From: Taiwanofungus camphoratus
Lineage: Eukaryota; Basidiomycota; Agaricomycetes; Polyporales; Taiwanofungaceae
Direction: 5' to 3'
DNA length: 64,000 nucleotides
Assembly (NCBI GenBank): GCA_003999685.1
Contig: CP021225.1
Coordinates: 744,001-808,000, forward strand
Shown here: positions 46,902 to 58,866 of the stretch, in pieces
Layout of the letters: each line of letters opens with the position of its first letter
Numbering within the stretch: the stretch's first letter is position 1
The notes under the pieces: model-generated
Databases searched by the model: none
What the model was told of the DNA's origin: nothing
What the model saw: only the letters and a program-made list of their open reading frames with translations
Position numbers and translations under genes: made by a program

Positions 46902-47470
46902 CCATAGTATAGCGAAAATACGCACAATGATAGCAACCTCTCCCCCGGAAAGTAATGTCATCTTTCTCAAGCTGCCTTTCGTCCTCGGAGTCCATGTGAA
47001 CTTAGAGGGTTACAGTGAATTGACAGTCTGATTCTGATGTGGCGAACTACAGAATCACCTAAGATAGGGGATACGAGTGCTGAACTGCCCGCAGCTGGAA
47101 TAGTACGGTTCCGAGCTAGGACAGCCCCACCGCCTCGTGATACCTCTGTCTGGGAGACTCCCTCACCGACTGCGTTAAGATTGTGAGACTGATACTCCGC
47201 CGGTATAGGAGAGTCAAAGCCTGCATTCTCAATGTTTGATAAACGTGCGCATTGAGGAACAAACTCATGATGTTCAAACAATTTCTCCAATGAGAGTTGC
47301 AGATAAACGTGCTTCGACGGAAGTTGGCCGTTGCATACGTATATTTGAAGTTGTTTGGCCTGGCACCTCCTTGCTACCATTACTGTGAGGTAAGTACTGT
47401 CCCACCTCATCAGGGGTCCAGCAAACGACAATACGAACGGTTTCAATTCGACTGATAGCTCCTCATCTGA
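46902..47470. promoter_or_regulatory. MAF1 upstream region
   Basis: The MAF1 promoter must lie here. A 193-residue minus-strand frame (47548-46967) overlaps this region and the MAF1 start, but has no recognisable domain and is read as chance. Confidence 0.35.
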
Positions 47471-48544
47471 ATGAAATATATCGAAATCCCCGAACTGGCC
47501 CGCTTGGCGCAGGCGCTCACTCATGAAGGCCCTGAATGCTCTGTCCACACCCGCATCGAAGCCTATAGCTGCAAGAACATCAAACGCGACAAGAAGCTCT
47601 TCCGTTCGCTCGAGAACGCATACAACGACGAAGTCTCACACTCCCCGCCCATACCATCCTTCATAGCGCTCGAGCGCGAGCCCGAGATGACCCCCTTTGG
47701 ACCGATGCAGGAGCAGCACTCGCGCAAAACGTTATACCTGCTGATCGCGACACTGAACATTGCGTTTCCGGATCACGAGTTTTCAGACGTCCGACCGTGG
47801 CAGTTCAATCGGGAGGAGAGTGGGGCGAGTGTGCTCAACGCGCTGAGCACGACGCTGGTGTCACCACACCGGGCGGGCATGCATGCGCCGCGCACGTACT
47901 CGGCGTACCCGCCCACGTCGGCGGACTTCTTCCCGTCGTCGGTGCCCACGTCGTCGTCCGACTCGCCGATGGACTACGCCAAGCCGAGCCCACATGCGCC
48001 GTCGCGAGTGGTCTCCGGGACGCACCCCACGTTGTTCCGGCTGCTGGACGAGGTGATTGGGCTGGGCGAGTGCGAGGTGTACTCGTATGCGCCGGATATC
48101 GAGTTCGATCCGCATGCGAACGACTTTGAGGACGACGAGGACGACGTGGCGTCGGTCGGGGAAGAGAACTCGTCGACGGACGACGAGGAAACGCAATTCC
48201 AGTTCGACGACTATGACATCGACGAGCTACCGCGTCGGCCGACATGGCAGAATGCGTCGTCAAGCGACGACTCGGATGAGCTCCCACCGCGGATATCATC
48301 GCCGGTGCGCATCCGGATGAAGCGTCGTGGGGCGCTACTCTGGAGTTCTCACTGGTTCTTCCTGAATCGGAAGCTGAAGCGGATACTATTCATCTCTGTG
48401 TGGGCGCGGGCGAAGAGCATGCGGTCATGGGTGGACGAGGAGATGTACACTTCGGCGGAGAAGGTGAGCGGCGAACGATTCCTGGGCTGGGAGGGCGCCG
48501 TGGGTGCGGGTGCTCGGGCGATGGGCCTAAGTACGAGTTTCTGA
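47471..48544 (+). CDS. MAF1: Maf1, repressor of RNA polymerase III
   Basis: Maf1 binds RNA polymerase III and represses tRNA and 5S genes when nutrients are poor; its nuclear entry is controlled by TOR/PKA phosphorylation. This 357-residue frame appears intronless, unlike most genes here. It contains MKYIEIPELARLAQALTHEG and SVHTRIEAYSCKNIKRDKK (A box), TLYLLIATLNIAFPDHEFSD (B box) and LLWSSHWFFLNRKLKRILFI (C box), and ends FLGWEGAVGAGARAMGL. Between A and B blocks is a short Ser/Pro/Glu insert. A long acidic Asp/Glu/Ser tract (DDEDDVASVGEENSSTDDEE) precedes the C box, as in other fungal Maf1 proteins. GC content at third positions is high across 47800-48300. Confidence 0.95.
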   Translation: MKYIEIPELARLAQALTHEGPECSVHTRIEAYSCKNIKRDKKLFRSLENAYNDEVSHSPPIPSFIALEREPEMTPFGPMQEQHSRKTLYLLIATLNIAFPDHEFSDVRPWQFNREESGASVLNALSTTLVSPHRAGMHAPRTYSAYPPTSADFFPSSVPTSSSDSPMDYAKPSPHAPSRVVSGTHPTLFRLLDEVIGLGECEVYSYAPDIEFDPHANDFEDDEDDVASVGEENSSTDDEETQFQFDDYDIDELPRRPTWQNASSSDDSDELPPRISSPVRIRMKRRGALLWSSHWFFLNRKLKRILFISVWARAKSMRSWVDEEMYTSAEKVSGERFLGWEGAVGAGARAMGLSTSF

Positions 48545-50676
48545 GAGCTTTGAGCGACATCGTAAGCTCTCATGATTTGATTTATTCTCTATTAGTGATT
48601 GACTCTAACTGTAGCACATCGGACTGTCACATACCCTATTGGAATTAGGGTCTCCTCAGGGCTGACCTTCCCGATTCTTTATCACGAACTTTGTCTCGAT
48701 GTCTTCTCGATGTGCCGATTCCCTGTAAGCATAATGTACTTGTACCTTTTCCCCCGTTCTTAGCAGCCTACCTTACATACGAACGATGCCGAGCATCGTG
48801 TATATGTGTATTTATCTTGGTCACATTTTAGTACTGCTAGATTATAATCAAGTAATGCACATATGCCTCTCGGTTTCTTGCTTGGAACATAGTGTGTCTG
48901 TGAGCTGAGATCTGTAGCTGCAATGGTCAAATTAATGCAGTTTGTTCTGCCTTATGAAAAGAACAGAAACATTTGTAGAGGAATCGGTGATTCCTGACGT
49001 CTGAGGTTGTTAAGAGATGATTCAAGAAATACCTCCGAGCTCTTGATCACTCAATCCTTGAATAAGGCGCGATCTAAGCGTTGCCTGCTACAAACTATGC
49101 AGACAAACTCATATGGTTCAGAGCCCTCTCTGAGCAAGTTGTGGATGAAGAATCTCGGCCTGATAGAGCTGCGATGGCCTTCCTGCACATAAAAGACGAT
49201 CAGGCAACTTAATGCATAACATAGGCGGTAAGGTCTGAGCACCGGTACGGGCAAATAGAGCAAGCTTTGATTGTCCTGAGATGAACCTTGAAAAGATCGA
49301 AATCCAGACCAGATGCAGACTTCTCAGAGGCCATCGACAGCTTTCAGAGTTTAAGGAGATGTTGTCTACATGTAAATATAGCAGCGACAGCCCGAGTCAG
49401 AGGTCTTACGGGGAAGTCATGCCCGCCCAGTCATGAACACACAACATCGTACGCCTTGCAATATAAGTGAAAGGCAGTGGTGGGTGGGGAAGGTAGCTAA
49501 GTAAAATTGCGTGGGTACAACGTGATTGCGGACGTTTTCCATCGATAAGGGAGAAATGTCTGCGGACGTAAATTTCCGTCAGACAAATTCATCGATTGCC
49601 AAATTTGGGACTGAAAGTGGCGCGGATCGGTTATGTAATTATTTGGCAAGAGCTTTTGATCCTAACAACCGCCCCACCGAGTGCCATTTCCAAGGCTTAA
49701 GTCACTACGGCATTTGTCCCGGCTGCTATTATCACCTTTTCACCCTGTGCCCGATATCTCTATGATAATCACTGGCAGTCAAGCACTATGAGTTAGGGAG
49801 ACAAGAATGAATTTGAAATCAAAAATCAAAGGGCAAAAAGCGGATAGTTTTAATTTACTCTGTGTGTCAGACATATTTCGGCCCAAACTGAAATTGAACC
49901 TGCTATGGAGAATTCTGCTTTCATGACTCACTTTTGTGTTATTACTCTGTTGTGCCTACAAGGTCTTGGCATTGACCTTGTCAGGATAATGAGACAGAAA
50001 TGGATCAAGATTGTTAGGATCTTTTCGTCACCAGTCGTTGGCCCGCTTTCAGCATTTTTCTATATTCTACCTCAGCGAGGTGCGCTGTACACATTCTGCA
50101 ACGCATCAGGAAAACCCGACTTGTCCTTGCAATAACTCACGACTCTCATTGACTTATATAAGGCAATGTGGACCAGTCTTTGGCTCATTTACCACCTAGG
50201 TGTATGTACGTCCCATTCAGCTGGCTATGGTATCAAGAATACCGAGTGTACCTACAGAACCTGTATTTATCGCTACGAAAAATGTCACGGCCACGCGAAT
50301 AGCTACCGTTGTGATTTATCCCACACCCCAAAAAAAGTCAAGCTTTACTATGTCCTTCAGCTCTATTCTTCACATGAACTGCAGAAACAGTCAGAAGAGA
50401 GTTCTGGAAAAGACTGAGGCCGAAAGATACTCAAGCCTGAGGCGATGGCGCTCAGTGAGCGTCGCGGTCACGTGATCGCGTTCTCATTGTTCTGCGTCCA
50501 GCCGCGGATCTCGTCGATCGAGCAGGCCACCATCTTCACCTGGCCGCACAAGCTTTGGCCACCGTTAGTTGCTTATAAGAGGAAAAATGGAAATGATGTC
50601 TTCAACATACTCGTTCTATCCTTTTTGGATCCGCTTTCGTTACTACTCCTCTCCATCCAACCAAAGCGATATTATA
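48545..50676. other. 2.1-kb intergenic region
   Basis: Short frames only, with no domain, RNA gene or repeat recognised. The last 100 bp form the FunK1 leader. Confidence 0.4.
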
Positions 50677-53507
50677 ATGACTGACATTCCCGACCCCAAC
50701 TACGAATCCGGGACAAAGAACACCATGGCTAAAGTGCCAGATAGACCATATTACTCTGCGCCAACCGCTACACCGAATACAGACAATATAGACGTACCCA
50801 GAACACCCCCTCGAATTGCCTTGTCGACAGGTGAGATGAAAAACACTGTTCACTATTTGCTTTATGTATAACCTTATTATGCATCGAATATGCAGATACG
50901 GGGTTGCATGCGACTCCTCTCAAACAGAAAGCTATTCATAGTGTTACAGGAGAGAAAGGCATTATGGATGACGGCGTAAAGCGATACATTCGTGCGCACT
51001 TCAGAGACAAAGTTCACCGCGGGTTGTCTGTCTCCGAGTTTATTCGGGCGGTTTGGGACTTTACACCTGACGATATTCCTGACATGTCAAATTATACATT
51101 CCTGATGAACTACCTGAACCGGTATCTGAGGTGTCGATGCGAAAAGGACAGCTATTTCCCGCTGTCAAAGATGCTGGAAGATATACTCGACCAGATCACT
51201 TCTGGCAGACGTCGTCAGCGGCAAAGTCGTACTACGGTCTCCGACGGACGTCTCGGAAAAATGAAGTTCTCTCGTCTAGAAGAACGCACGGTAAAAAGCA
51301 CATTTACTCGGGTATTAAAGCCAGATCTAGCATTCGGGACTTCCAAAAGCGAACGACGTCGACACTGGGAATGGTATCTCGGGTTCATCGAGGTCAAAAG
51401 TGGAGATGAAGGGCCTCCTCGAAAATCCGATTTTGACATGTCTAAGGTGGCGTTTGAAAAGGTGCGAGTCAGATAGATGACAATCCGTTTTATTCGTTTC
51501 CTCTGATGGCTCTTCACAGTCAACTTCTTCCGCCTGCACGCCTGGAACAGCTACGCCTACTTCAAGCGTTGCATGTGCGAGTCGTCGAACCTCATCTGGT
51601 ACGAAACGCAAGGGACCCGCAAGTGCCTCCGATGACGTCGAACCTCGACCAAAGAGATCTCGGTCTCATGCGAATAGCGACGAGGATGCCAATATGAACG
51701 CAGCGAATCATATCAACACGGAGCTCAACCCTGATGACCAGCCGGCATTGACGGATAATGAAGTGCAAGCAGCCAAATACATGAACGAACTGCTGTCTCA
51801 CGGCGTACGGTCGTACGCTACCGGATGCATGATCCGAGGTGCGAAAGTAATCCTGTGGTATGGCGATCGAATGGGGATTGTCCAGTCGGAGCCGTTCGAC
51901 CTGAGGAAGGAGTCGCGGCTGCTCCTCCTGTACCTTGCGGCCATGGACTCGGCTGATCACGCAAGCATGGGTATCTGCCCTTTTCTCAAATTTCCATCAA
52001 GCTCTTATGACAGCTACGACGGCGTGAAGCTTGAGCTAGATGACAAGCTTGCCACGGACGCGAACGACGAACCGTTAGAAAAGCTGGTCTTCGAGATTGA
52101 TAACAACCAAAGAATCGTCACAGAATTTGGAGCGGTTGGCAGAGGAACGGCAGTTGTACCAATCAAGGCGACTGGTGCGGCGAAGGTTATGTTTGGCGAA
52201 GACGATCTGGTGGCGAAATTGGCATGGCCCTCGCAGGGTAGAGAACCGGAAGACAATTTCATCAAGACAATCAGGCGGAAGCTCAAGGCCCATGCACCGC
52301 GGTGGCTCGATCATGTAGTTGACCTAAAATGCTCAGTCATACGAAACATGAAGCAAATGAATTTGCCAAGAATATACATGACAAACCTTCTGGACTACGA
52401 GGAGCGAGTATTTCGTATAATGGTGATGAAGAGATACGAAGCCCTTGAACAAGTGAACAGTGTTGATGAATTTAAGAAGGTCTTTGTCGATGTTGTAAGC
52501 GGTATGTTTTCTTTCGCCGTATTATATTGCATCGTCGCCGATTATTATTTGAATCAGCGCATCACTGGGTATGGAAGACGGCGGAAGTCCTGCATCGCGA
52601 CATCAGTGCAGGCAATATTATGTTCTACCGGAAGGATGGTGACGTTATGGGCGTGCTGTGCGACTGGGACCTTGCGATGGCCAAACTTCAAGAAAAGGAT
52701 CACGCAGAAGATGATAGACGATCGAAGATCTATAACAAGCTCGATGAGAATAATGTCTTTGGGTATGCTGAGGTTGCGGATAGCGGCGAAGCCGAAGGCC
52801 ATTCTAAATCACAAGACAGGGCAATAGTCCCCAATGCACCGGACATTGTTGAAGAGGAAGAGGAAGAGGAAGATGGACCGGCCCTTATGCCACTAGCAGT
52901 TCACAATGCACCAGACATTGTCGAAGAGGAGGATGAAGATGGACCAACCCCCAGCGACAATGAAGTCCGTGCAACACAGGAGCAATCCCGTAAACGACCT
53001 CGGTACCGTACTGGCACAGGTCCTTTCATGGCGCTGGATCTACTGGCGAAGGGGAATCCACCTCTGCATCGCTATCGTCATGACCTTGAATCATTTTTCT
53101 TTGTTCTAGTGTGGTTCTGTGCTGTGTTCGATCCAGAGAAACACCAGTTCAGACATCTCCCTGACTGGGAATCCCCCAACTTGTATGTGATCGGCCGAAA
53201 CAAATGGGCATTTATCAGTGAGGAGCAGGAGAGGCGGGATGTGTTCGCTTCTACACATCCCGACTACGCAGAGCTTGTTCGCACATGGGTCCGGCCTCTG
53301 AAGACGGAGTTCTACGACATGGCCAGCCTATCACATACCATCAAGTCTCGGGCAGAAAAACTCAATATTGCCCTAGAGGAAGGGGATTTGGAAGAGGCAA
53401 CCTCTCTCCGTGCCCAGATAGCACAGATGAAAGCACGGAAGAACAAGATGATGACGTACGAAATCTTCATGCGGTCCCTTCGAATTCCGGCATCAGGACC
53501 TCAATGA
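50677..53507 (+). CDS. FunK1-type protein kinase
   Basis: FunK1 kinases are a fungal family greatly expanded in mushroom-forming species; their roles are poorly known. The start is MTDIPDPNYESGTKNTMAKV at 50677. An N-terminal helical region (FIRAVWDFTPDDIPDMSNYT) and a half-domain with LGFIEVKSGDEGPP precede the kinase core. A Ser/Thr-rich spacer with a basic patch (EPRPKRSRSH) follows the second intron. The core has a lysine in DDLVAKLAWP as the probable ATP-binding residue, LHRDISAGNIMFY as the catalytic loop (HRD..N all present) and VLCDWDLA in place of DFG, the normal FunK1 variant. The C-lobe has TGTGPFMALDLL and HRYRHDLESFFFVLVW. An acidic insert with an internal repeat sits between the metal-binding motif and the C-lobe. 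The catalytic residues are intact, so it is probably active. Confidence 0.9.
52833..52947 (+). repeat. In-frame duplicated acidic segment inside the FunK1 gene
   Basis: The coding unit for NAPDIVEEEE..DGP occurs twice, starting at 52833 and 52905 (72 nt apart, in frame). The copies differ at a few bases and the first has a longer GAAGAG run. This looks like a slippage or unequal-exchange duplication in a disordered kinase insert. Confidence 0.75.
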
Positions 53508-54358
53508 TGTTTGATCAGCGATGTCCTTTCATGTTCACTTTGTCTTTATCTTCTCAAGCTCATCATTTACATCTGTGCTGATAAGCCTCGTCAGTGGTAC
53601 TAAGCACCGCTTGTCATCTCTCACAAATCCTCTGATACTCCAAGGCAGCCGTAGAACATCTGGATGATCAGTGCTAGCCATAGACGACATGCTGTACCCA
53701 AGGCTGTATACCCAATGCGTGGTGGACCTTATAACAGTATAAAATGTATCAATGTCTCTTCTGTCCCGATTATGCTTGTATATCATCTGTTGCTTTATTC
53801 ATGAAGCCTGAGTGCAAGCCCGTCTCCGTTTCGTGCGCTCTTGCAATGGATGGATTTGGATTTATCAGAGAGCGCTGGACGGCTTCCCAATATTGCGCCC
53901 TTAGGACAGTCCAGTCCACTCGGACACACGATATCATACTCATAATGTGCTAAAGGTCTATTGGATTTTTCACCTGGTGAGCCATGGAATCCCGTGTATG
54001 CAAACTAAAGAACGGACCGAGAGGAACTCGAGCCTGTACGTATCGGCGATGCTTGCCGTCTTCTAAGAGTTGAAAACACCTTTCACAAAAGCGCCTATCG
54101 TGTAATTGTTGACCTATGCCTGCAGCTTTATATATAAAATATACACTACTTAGTAGAGACTGAGCAAGGCTGGAGTCTGCAGATACATAAGTCCTGGCGT
54201 CCACGATGCTTATCACATGCGTGCTCTCGAGGCCGCTGCCTTGATGAGCGGTCAAGAGCTGGCCAACCCCAACCGGTCATTCCCCACTGATAAATATCGA
54301 GGCGTATCGGTTACTCGTCAGTCCATAGCCCTCATTCTCTTTCTTTCTAACGTCCATC
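53508..54358. other. Intergenic DNA
   Basis: The FunK1 3' region and the SCP2 promoter. A TATA-rich stretch lies near 54125-54150. No gene is recognised. Confidence 0.35.
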
Positions 54359-54985
54359 ATGTCTGACATCAAAGTCGACGGCTTCAAGGTTGGCTAGGCT
54401 ATTGTACCTGGGGCGCCATACTGACAAATGTGCATATGACTGCAGTCCTCTGACATTCTTGCTACGCTGGCTACTGTATTTGAGGGGTACAATGACGAGG
54501 AAAAGAAGGCACAGATCAAGAAGGTGCGTGTTGATCTATTCGCATCTCATTCCCCTATTCACCATACGTGCGTCTTCTCAGACCAATGGCATCTTCGAGC
54601 TGCGGGTAAAAAATGTAGAGGGAAAGGAGGCCATCTGGACTATTGATATGAAGACATCTGGCACGGTATACAAGGGAGAAGCAAAGTCGAAACCCAACGT
54701 AACACTTCTCATGTCAGACGAGACTTTTCAGCAGCTGGCAGAAGGCAAGGTACGAATAGCATGCCAATTATTGTCTGTAAACGTCTTGAAGGCTGCATTT
54801 ACCGTCGAGTAGATCGACGGTCAAAAGGCATTCATGACTGGCAAGCTGAAGACGAAGGGCAACATGATGTTCGCGACGAAACTCGACAGCGTGCTAAAGG
54901 TGAGTCCGACTTGAAATGCTTAAAGGTTTTGCGATTTAATTGGGATACTCTCTGTCAGGCTGCCAAAACCAAAGCCAAGCTGTAG
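54359..54985 (+). CDS. SCP2 sterol-carrier domain protein with a peroxisomal targeting signal
   Basis: Five exons (54359-54388, 54446-54523, 54582-54749, 54813-54899, 54959-54985) join to 129 residues, the length of single-domain fungal SCP2 proteins such as yeast-type Pox18. The protein binds acyl-CoAs, fatty acids or sterols. Motifs are DILATLATVFEGYNDEEKKA, then NGIFELRVKNVEGKEAIWTI, then YKGEAKSKPNVTLLMSDET and AFMTGKLKTKGNMMFATKLD, the last being the classic SCP2 end. The C-terminus is TKAKL, giving the tripeptide AKL, an accepted PTS1 variant, with a helpful lysine upstream. A matrix role in peroxisomal lipid handling is therefore likely. Confidence 0.93.
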
Positions 54986-55119
54986 ATACCACATGCACTT
55001 GTAACTTTATTCAATATAATGTGGATGCATACCGACTTAATTGAGCTGTGGAGGTATAGAATACAAGTCGAGAGCGGTCATTACAGGATGAAGATGGAAG
55101 AAACCATGTATGATAATAT

Positions 55120-58100
55120 CTAATCAAATATACCTCCAAAAAGCCCACGACGTCGTCGCTGTGTAGGTTGCACGTCAGGCCTCAATGTAGCCAGGCTGTT
55201 CAACTGCTTCATGACCTGAGGAGCGTAATCAGTACACGGATGCATGACCTTCGCTACGCCTTTCGCTCACCTCTTCGAGCTTGTCCTTCCGCTCTTGCAA
55301 GTCGAGATGCCGTCTTATGACGGGATTCTCACGCGCGAACTCGACAATTTCCCGACGATCGAGGTCATAAAGTAATCTTGAGTCAATCTCACGAGGGAAC
55401 TGTGACAAGGAGCAAGGTTAGACGCATGCTATGATTCGCTACCTTGTTGATGTGCCTACCTGATAAAAGAAATGTTCAAGCAGTTCAATGTTGATGAACA
55501 TGGCTGATGTGTATGCCAGCTTATCCGCAACGACGTTGAGGAAGATCTCCGGGCACAGCACATCATTCTGAGGTCCTGCTTTGCAGCGTTTTGACTTCAT
55601 TGCGGCCAAGCGAAGCTTTAATATACCGATCCTGTCGCTGAATAACATTGCATTTCGTGCTGATAGAATGTAAGTATCAGTATGTCGAATAACGTCATTA
55701 GACGCTCACCATCGAGCACCTGCCCTTGAGGGTAACGATAGTCGTCGCCATTGAGATCTGTGTTATCGTCAGGAGCCTGCGCATCCAAAGCATTCAACCT
55801 CTTTTGCTTCCTCTCTCGCTCCTTTTCTTCCAGGCCTTTGACATACGTGATCAAGCCATTCAGCCTACGGCTCCCACCGACACGCTTCCTGATCTCCTTC
55901 AGCTTTTCCTCACACATCTCCATCTCCTTCTCGAAAACGTCCACTGCCTGAGTTCGGCCGACCTCCCATTCGCGATCATCAACCTCGACTTCGTATTTGT
56001 ATGGTTTGATGCAGTTCTCCACCTGATCAGACGTGATTCCAATCCGGTCACGTAAGATCATATGCGAAAACTGAACGAGCCGCTCTGCCGTACGCGGGTG
56101 GAAAGTGAAAGGCTCCCCCGTAGCGATCGAGTCAATGAGAGCACGAAGGCCATCAGCGACCAGGAGCGTAGAGTCGCGCCCGACGCCGGACTTGGTGAGT
56201 AGGGACGATGCAGCCTCGAGCTTGTATCGCCAGTATGGCTCGACATCCTCAGCCTTCACCCTGGAATCTGCTGCAAGTGCGGTGAGCTCCGGCGTACGCT
56301 TGTCAGACCAGTACAGTTGCTCAAGCACGTTGAGCATCTTCTCGTCGAGCATCTCCTTAAGTTTCGCGCGCACATACGGCTTGCGGAACTGCGCGGTGAA
56401 CTCCTTGAAGCGTGCCTTCAGAAGGTCCATTGTCTCTGCGGCGTACGACTCGGCAGTAATCCGTCTATCATTGTACTGTACCTTGAATTGATACTGTGCC
56501 TCCTCAAGTTCTAGCTGCACCGCATTCGTAATGCCGTGCAGTGAGGATGCCATGGATGACTCAAGGACCTCCATCAGGCGGCGACGGAGAGTGTCGGTGC
56601 CTGTCATAAGATTTGAGGTGCCACCAAAGTACTCTCGGTGCGCACGGAAATATTCGTTCTCGCCACGCTGTGCAACAACCGCTGTTGATTCATTCCGCAA
56701 CTTCTTCCCCGATGACTTGCACACTACGCCGACGTAGCCGAGGTGCAGGGGATACCGATTTCCTGAAAGGATCGATGCCCCTTGTTCGGGTGGCACAAGA
56801 TCCATCTTCGTGATTACTCCGATTGTGCGCAAGCCCAAAGGGTCAACTTTGCGGCTTGCCCGCAAAGCCGGCGAGTTGGCCAAGTCGACGTCAGCAGCAC
56901 ACACAGCAAGGATGATATTTGGTTCCCGAATATATTTCTCGCAAAGGCCGGCAATTTTCTCCTTCAGGGTCTCCGGCTGATCCATCGAAGCAATCTGAAT
57001 GTACCCTGGCAGATCGATGAGGGTCAAGTCAGGAACACGCGGGCTATATATTCGGAGGTCGATAGGCTCGTTCGATACGGCTTCAGTGGAGGGAATAGCT
57101 AGATTTAGGTCGGTGAGGGTCCGCTGTATGGCCGAGAAGTCCGTGATCTTCCCCAGCCCCAAGGAAGGAAACTCGCCGTACTCCTCAGGTTCCTTTCCGT
57201 TGGTCGCGGGAGTGTGGATAAGGGTAAGTTCAATCGGCCGACGGGTTACCATGTTGTTTCCCCTGTACGATCATGCTCAAATGAGACAACGGAATAGTCC
57301 TAGATGTGAGTGATATCACTAACTTGGGTAGGAACTCATGTCCGACAATGGCCTCGAGCACTGAGCTCTTACCGGAACTCTGGCTCCCAATGACGACAAT
57401 ACTGGGTAGCTTCAGAGCGTCACTTTGATCGATGCTAAGCAGCATACTCCTGATCTCGATAAGCTTCCTCGTCAAGTGCATCAAACCATTTTGCCGTACA
57501 TCAGGCGGTAATTCGTCCTCTATTGCTTTGGAATCCGAAGGGGACAGAGTAGCGGCAGCCATGAGCATGGCGAGGGCATTCACATCGTCGCCGTTTGGAC
57601 CGCCCTTCCCAGACTTGCCAGATTCTTTGCCACCGTGATCTTCATGTTCTTTCCCTTCAGATGAAAAGAGGTCCTTGAGAAATTGAGGTGCTTGAAACTC
57701 CGGCAGCTTAACTCCGGAAACTCGAGACTTGACGGACTTGACGGCGTCCGAGGCCGAGTCAAATATGTCAGTAGCGGTATCCTGAACAATTGATATCCAG
57801 TCCTGAGACAGCTTTCTGACCTCTATCAGCACAACCGTGGTCATTTACATACACACTGTGCATAGATCGTTTTGGGCTTACCTTCAAATTTGTAATTAGC
57901 GTACGTAAGCCCTCCAGCACCTACCGTAGCGGTAGCAATTGGCACCCGGAATGCCCGTAGAACAAACCTCGGAATGGAGGAATAAGAGAGCGCACGGATG
58001 TGGACATGTCGCAGTGCAGCTGGAGATGATGCATAGCGTGGCCGAGAACGGAGGTGATTGGAGGTCAAAAAGGTGGTAAACTGCCTGTGAACGGGTCGCG

Positions 58101-58197
58101 AAGCCGCTTGCTGTCTATGAGAGGAATTCAGGCCATATGCAATAGTCTTCTTGAGCGGAAACACAGAGGATAGGCGGCGCCGCAGGGATGAGTACAT
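55120..58197 (-). CDS. MGM1: Mitochondrial dynamin-like GTPase Mgm1 (OPA1 family)
   Basis: Mgm1 fuses mitochondrial inner membranes and shapes cristae. The start [20 protein letters not shown] at 58197 is a strong Arg-rich presequence. A hydrophobic stretch near residues 78-103 ([17 protein letters not shown]) fits the inner-membrane anchor whose processing yields long and short forms. The GTPase domain shows G1 [16 protein letters not shown], switch [17 protein letters not shown] across an intron, G3 [14 protein letters not shown] and G4 [14 protein letters not shown]. The middle domain and stalk have [20 protein letters not shown] and [14 protein letters not shown]. The GED-like end has [20 protein letters not shown] and finishes [12 protein letters not shown] before TAG at 55120. 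Several short introns interrupt the 3' half. It is divergent from the aldolase gene at 58867. Confidence 0.96.
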
Positions 58198-58866
58198 TGA
58201 CCGGTCCCCTGTCCAGGATCAATTAGCTGCAATAAATCAAAGCATAATGAGAACTACACAACGGAACAGAGAGCTACAGAAACCTACGTCGAAGGCTAAT
58301 CTGCTAAGGCAGTGTGTCGGAACGTGGTGAATGCGAGTCGCGCCCACCACTAGGTGCGAAGCTCACAAGACTCCTAGCAAAAGCACTGAGTATACCCTTC
58401 AACAGTGCTAAAGGAGTGCTGAATGGCACAATACGCGACAGAAACGCACGGTAAGTCGCAGTGCAAGAAAGACAGTCGCAAGCCTGAACTCATGCCGCGC
58501 CGTCGTGATGCGCATGCACCTGCTGACTAAGCCCGACGAATACCAAGTACAGTAGCAGTCACGAGCTGAATTCAAGAGGCTTTCTGTCAGGTTACCGATA
58601 AACTACATGCAGCTGCCCGTAAGATATCCCTTTGCACTGATGAAAACATCATCAAGTCTTACTTCCGAGGCGCACGCTCATGAGCATCCCCTTGGGAACT
58701 TGCAGTAGCCATTCTATGCCCCATGATCATTGTGCACCTTCAAGTTTACACTGGACGGAAGTGCCGGACGGCCGGCGGACCATTGTACTTCCGTATGTTG
58801 TCTATCGCGATGAGATGAGCGATATATATCTTTGGAAGTGACACCGAGAACTAGAGCAGTCAAGCA
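58198..58866. promoter_or_regulatory. 669-bp divergent promoter region (MGM1 / aldolase)
   Basis: Both genes start outward from this region. A TATA-like GATATATATC lies at about 58830, 35-40 bp before the aldolase ATG. No specific factor sites are assigned. Confidence 0.45.

Noticed and set aside
46967-47548. 193-residue minus-strand frame overlapping the MAF1 start
   Set aside because: No domain, and it overlaps the conserved MAF1 N-terminus on the other strand.
47797-48299. Several Gly/Ala/Arg/His-rich frames on both strands inside MAF1
   Set aside because: High GC in MAF1 keeps the other frames open; they are shadows.
55726-57313. Plus-strand frames opposite MGM1
   Set aside because: Antisense shadows of a clearly conserved dynamin gene.
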